A stretch of 64,000 nt of DNA from NCBI GenBank assembly GCA_009731375.1, contig BJOX01000135.1, positions 637,180 to 701,179 of the forward strand. The letters are read 5' to 3'. Every line of letters begins with the position of its first letter. Position 1 is the stretch's first letter. Origin of the DNA: Paulinella micropora. Taxonomy: Eukaryota > Cercozoa > Imbricatea > Euglyphida. A program made the position numbers and the translations under genes. This document shows, in pieces, positions 63,808-64,000 of this stretch. The notes beneath the pieces are model-generated. The model had not been told where the DNA came from, did not search any database, and saw only the letters and a list, made by a program, of their open reading frames with translations.

Positions 63808-64000
63808 GCATCCTTAGCGTGTACTTGCGCCCAGCGAGCTTGCTAATAAAATTCTTTTGTGTTTCTTTGCGGTGCACTGGTACATACCTTTTCACAACCC
63901 GTTCCACGGCCCTGAAAGCAGAGATGTCTAGCGGTCCGCCGTAGTCTACTAGCTCGTGGCGTGGCGGCGCCGGCTGCACTAGCTGCTTGAGTGGATTGAC
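63749..64000 (-). CDS. Unknown protein, 5' end beyond window
   Basis: An open frame from the right edge to TAA at 63749. The visible 83 codons include RHELVDYGGPLDISAFRAVE and VKRYVPVHRKETQKNF, then ISKLAGRKYTLRMLKRL and a serine run. The last 18 codons overlap the 3' end of the clamp gene in the opposite direction, as convergent ends do elsewhere in this block. Family not recognisable from the fragment. Confidence 0.4.
   Translation of the reverse strand, partial: VNPLKQLVQPAPPRHELVDYGGPLDISAFRAVERVVKRYVPVHRKETQKNFISKLAGRKYTLRMLKRLPGIRLSSSSSSSSCL

Overview
This window is nuclear DNA from a eukaryote with a large, decayed DNA-virus-like insertion. The eukaryotic signs are an intact tRNA-Gly(UCC) gene followed by a T-run terminator, tRNA-derived SINE copies with TTA tails, a degenerate TTAGGG-like island, very dense tri- and tetranucleotide microsatellites, and small genes with 45-55 nt GT-AG introns. 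The species cannot be read from the sequence; a protist, alga or invertebrate would all fit.

Layout. 1-24 kb is almost entirely repeats: SINE/TTA clusters, GATA, CATA and GTA arrays, a 57-bp minisatellite, a 546-bp tandem duplication, and a 10-bp satellite that flips strand at its centre. 24.3-28.5 kb is a moderately AT-rich segment with an rve-type integrase, a short protein resembling the DUF5754 family of giant and polinton-like viruses, two acidic or coiled-coil proteins, and two candidate spliced genes. 28.5-33.2 kb is host-like repeats, ending in a dense field of inverted GTGGCACC/GGTTCTGACA motifs. 33.2 kb to the right edge is a GC-rich viral gene block.

The viral block holds a fibre-like protein (discoidin-type domains, 50-residue repeats, TNF/C1q-like tip), both ribonucleotide reductase subunits, a penton-like protein, a double jelly-roll major capsid protein, a small basic membrane virion protein, a RuvC-like Holliday junction resolvase, a Cys/His-repeat nuclease, a PCNA-like clamp, a possible ssDNA-binding protein, and two copies of a family-A-polymerase-like domain fused to an SF3 helicase. 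This mixes polinton-like-virus/virophage hallmarks (polymerase-helicase fusion, MCP, penton) with nucleocytoplasmic-virus traits (RNR, PCNA, resolvase). No packaging ATPase or capsid protease was seen.

The main structural feature is an inverted pair of blocks. Polymerase-helicase, a small membrane protein and RNR large subunit lie on the minus strand at 51.6-48.0 kb and on the plus strand at 56.4-61.9 kb, with matched coordinates summing to about 107,950-107,980. The paired proteins have diverged strongly, but the DNA between genes is nearly identical. Between the arms lie tandem repeats, a roughly 1-kb palindrome and an assembly gap. Only the left side keeps the RNR small subunit and only the right keeps a full large subunit, so both sides probably come from one genome.

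Most viral genes carry frameshifts, often in homopolymers. The left part also has eleven in-frame stops, seven TAG and four TGA but no TAA. The block is best read as an endogenised, decaying virus, with some indels possibly being assembly error. Ten-base N gaps, at least one with duplicated flanks, mark assembly joins.
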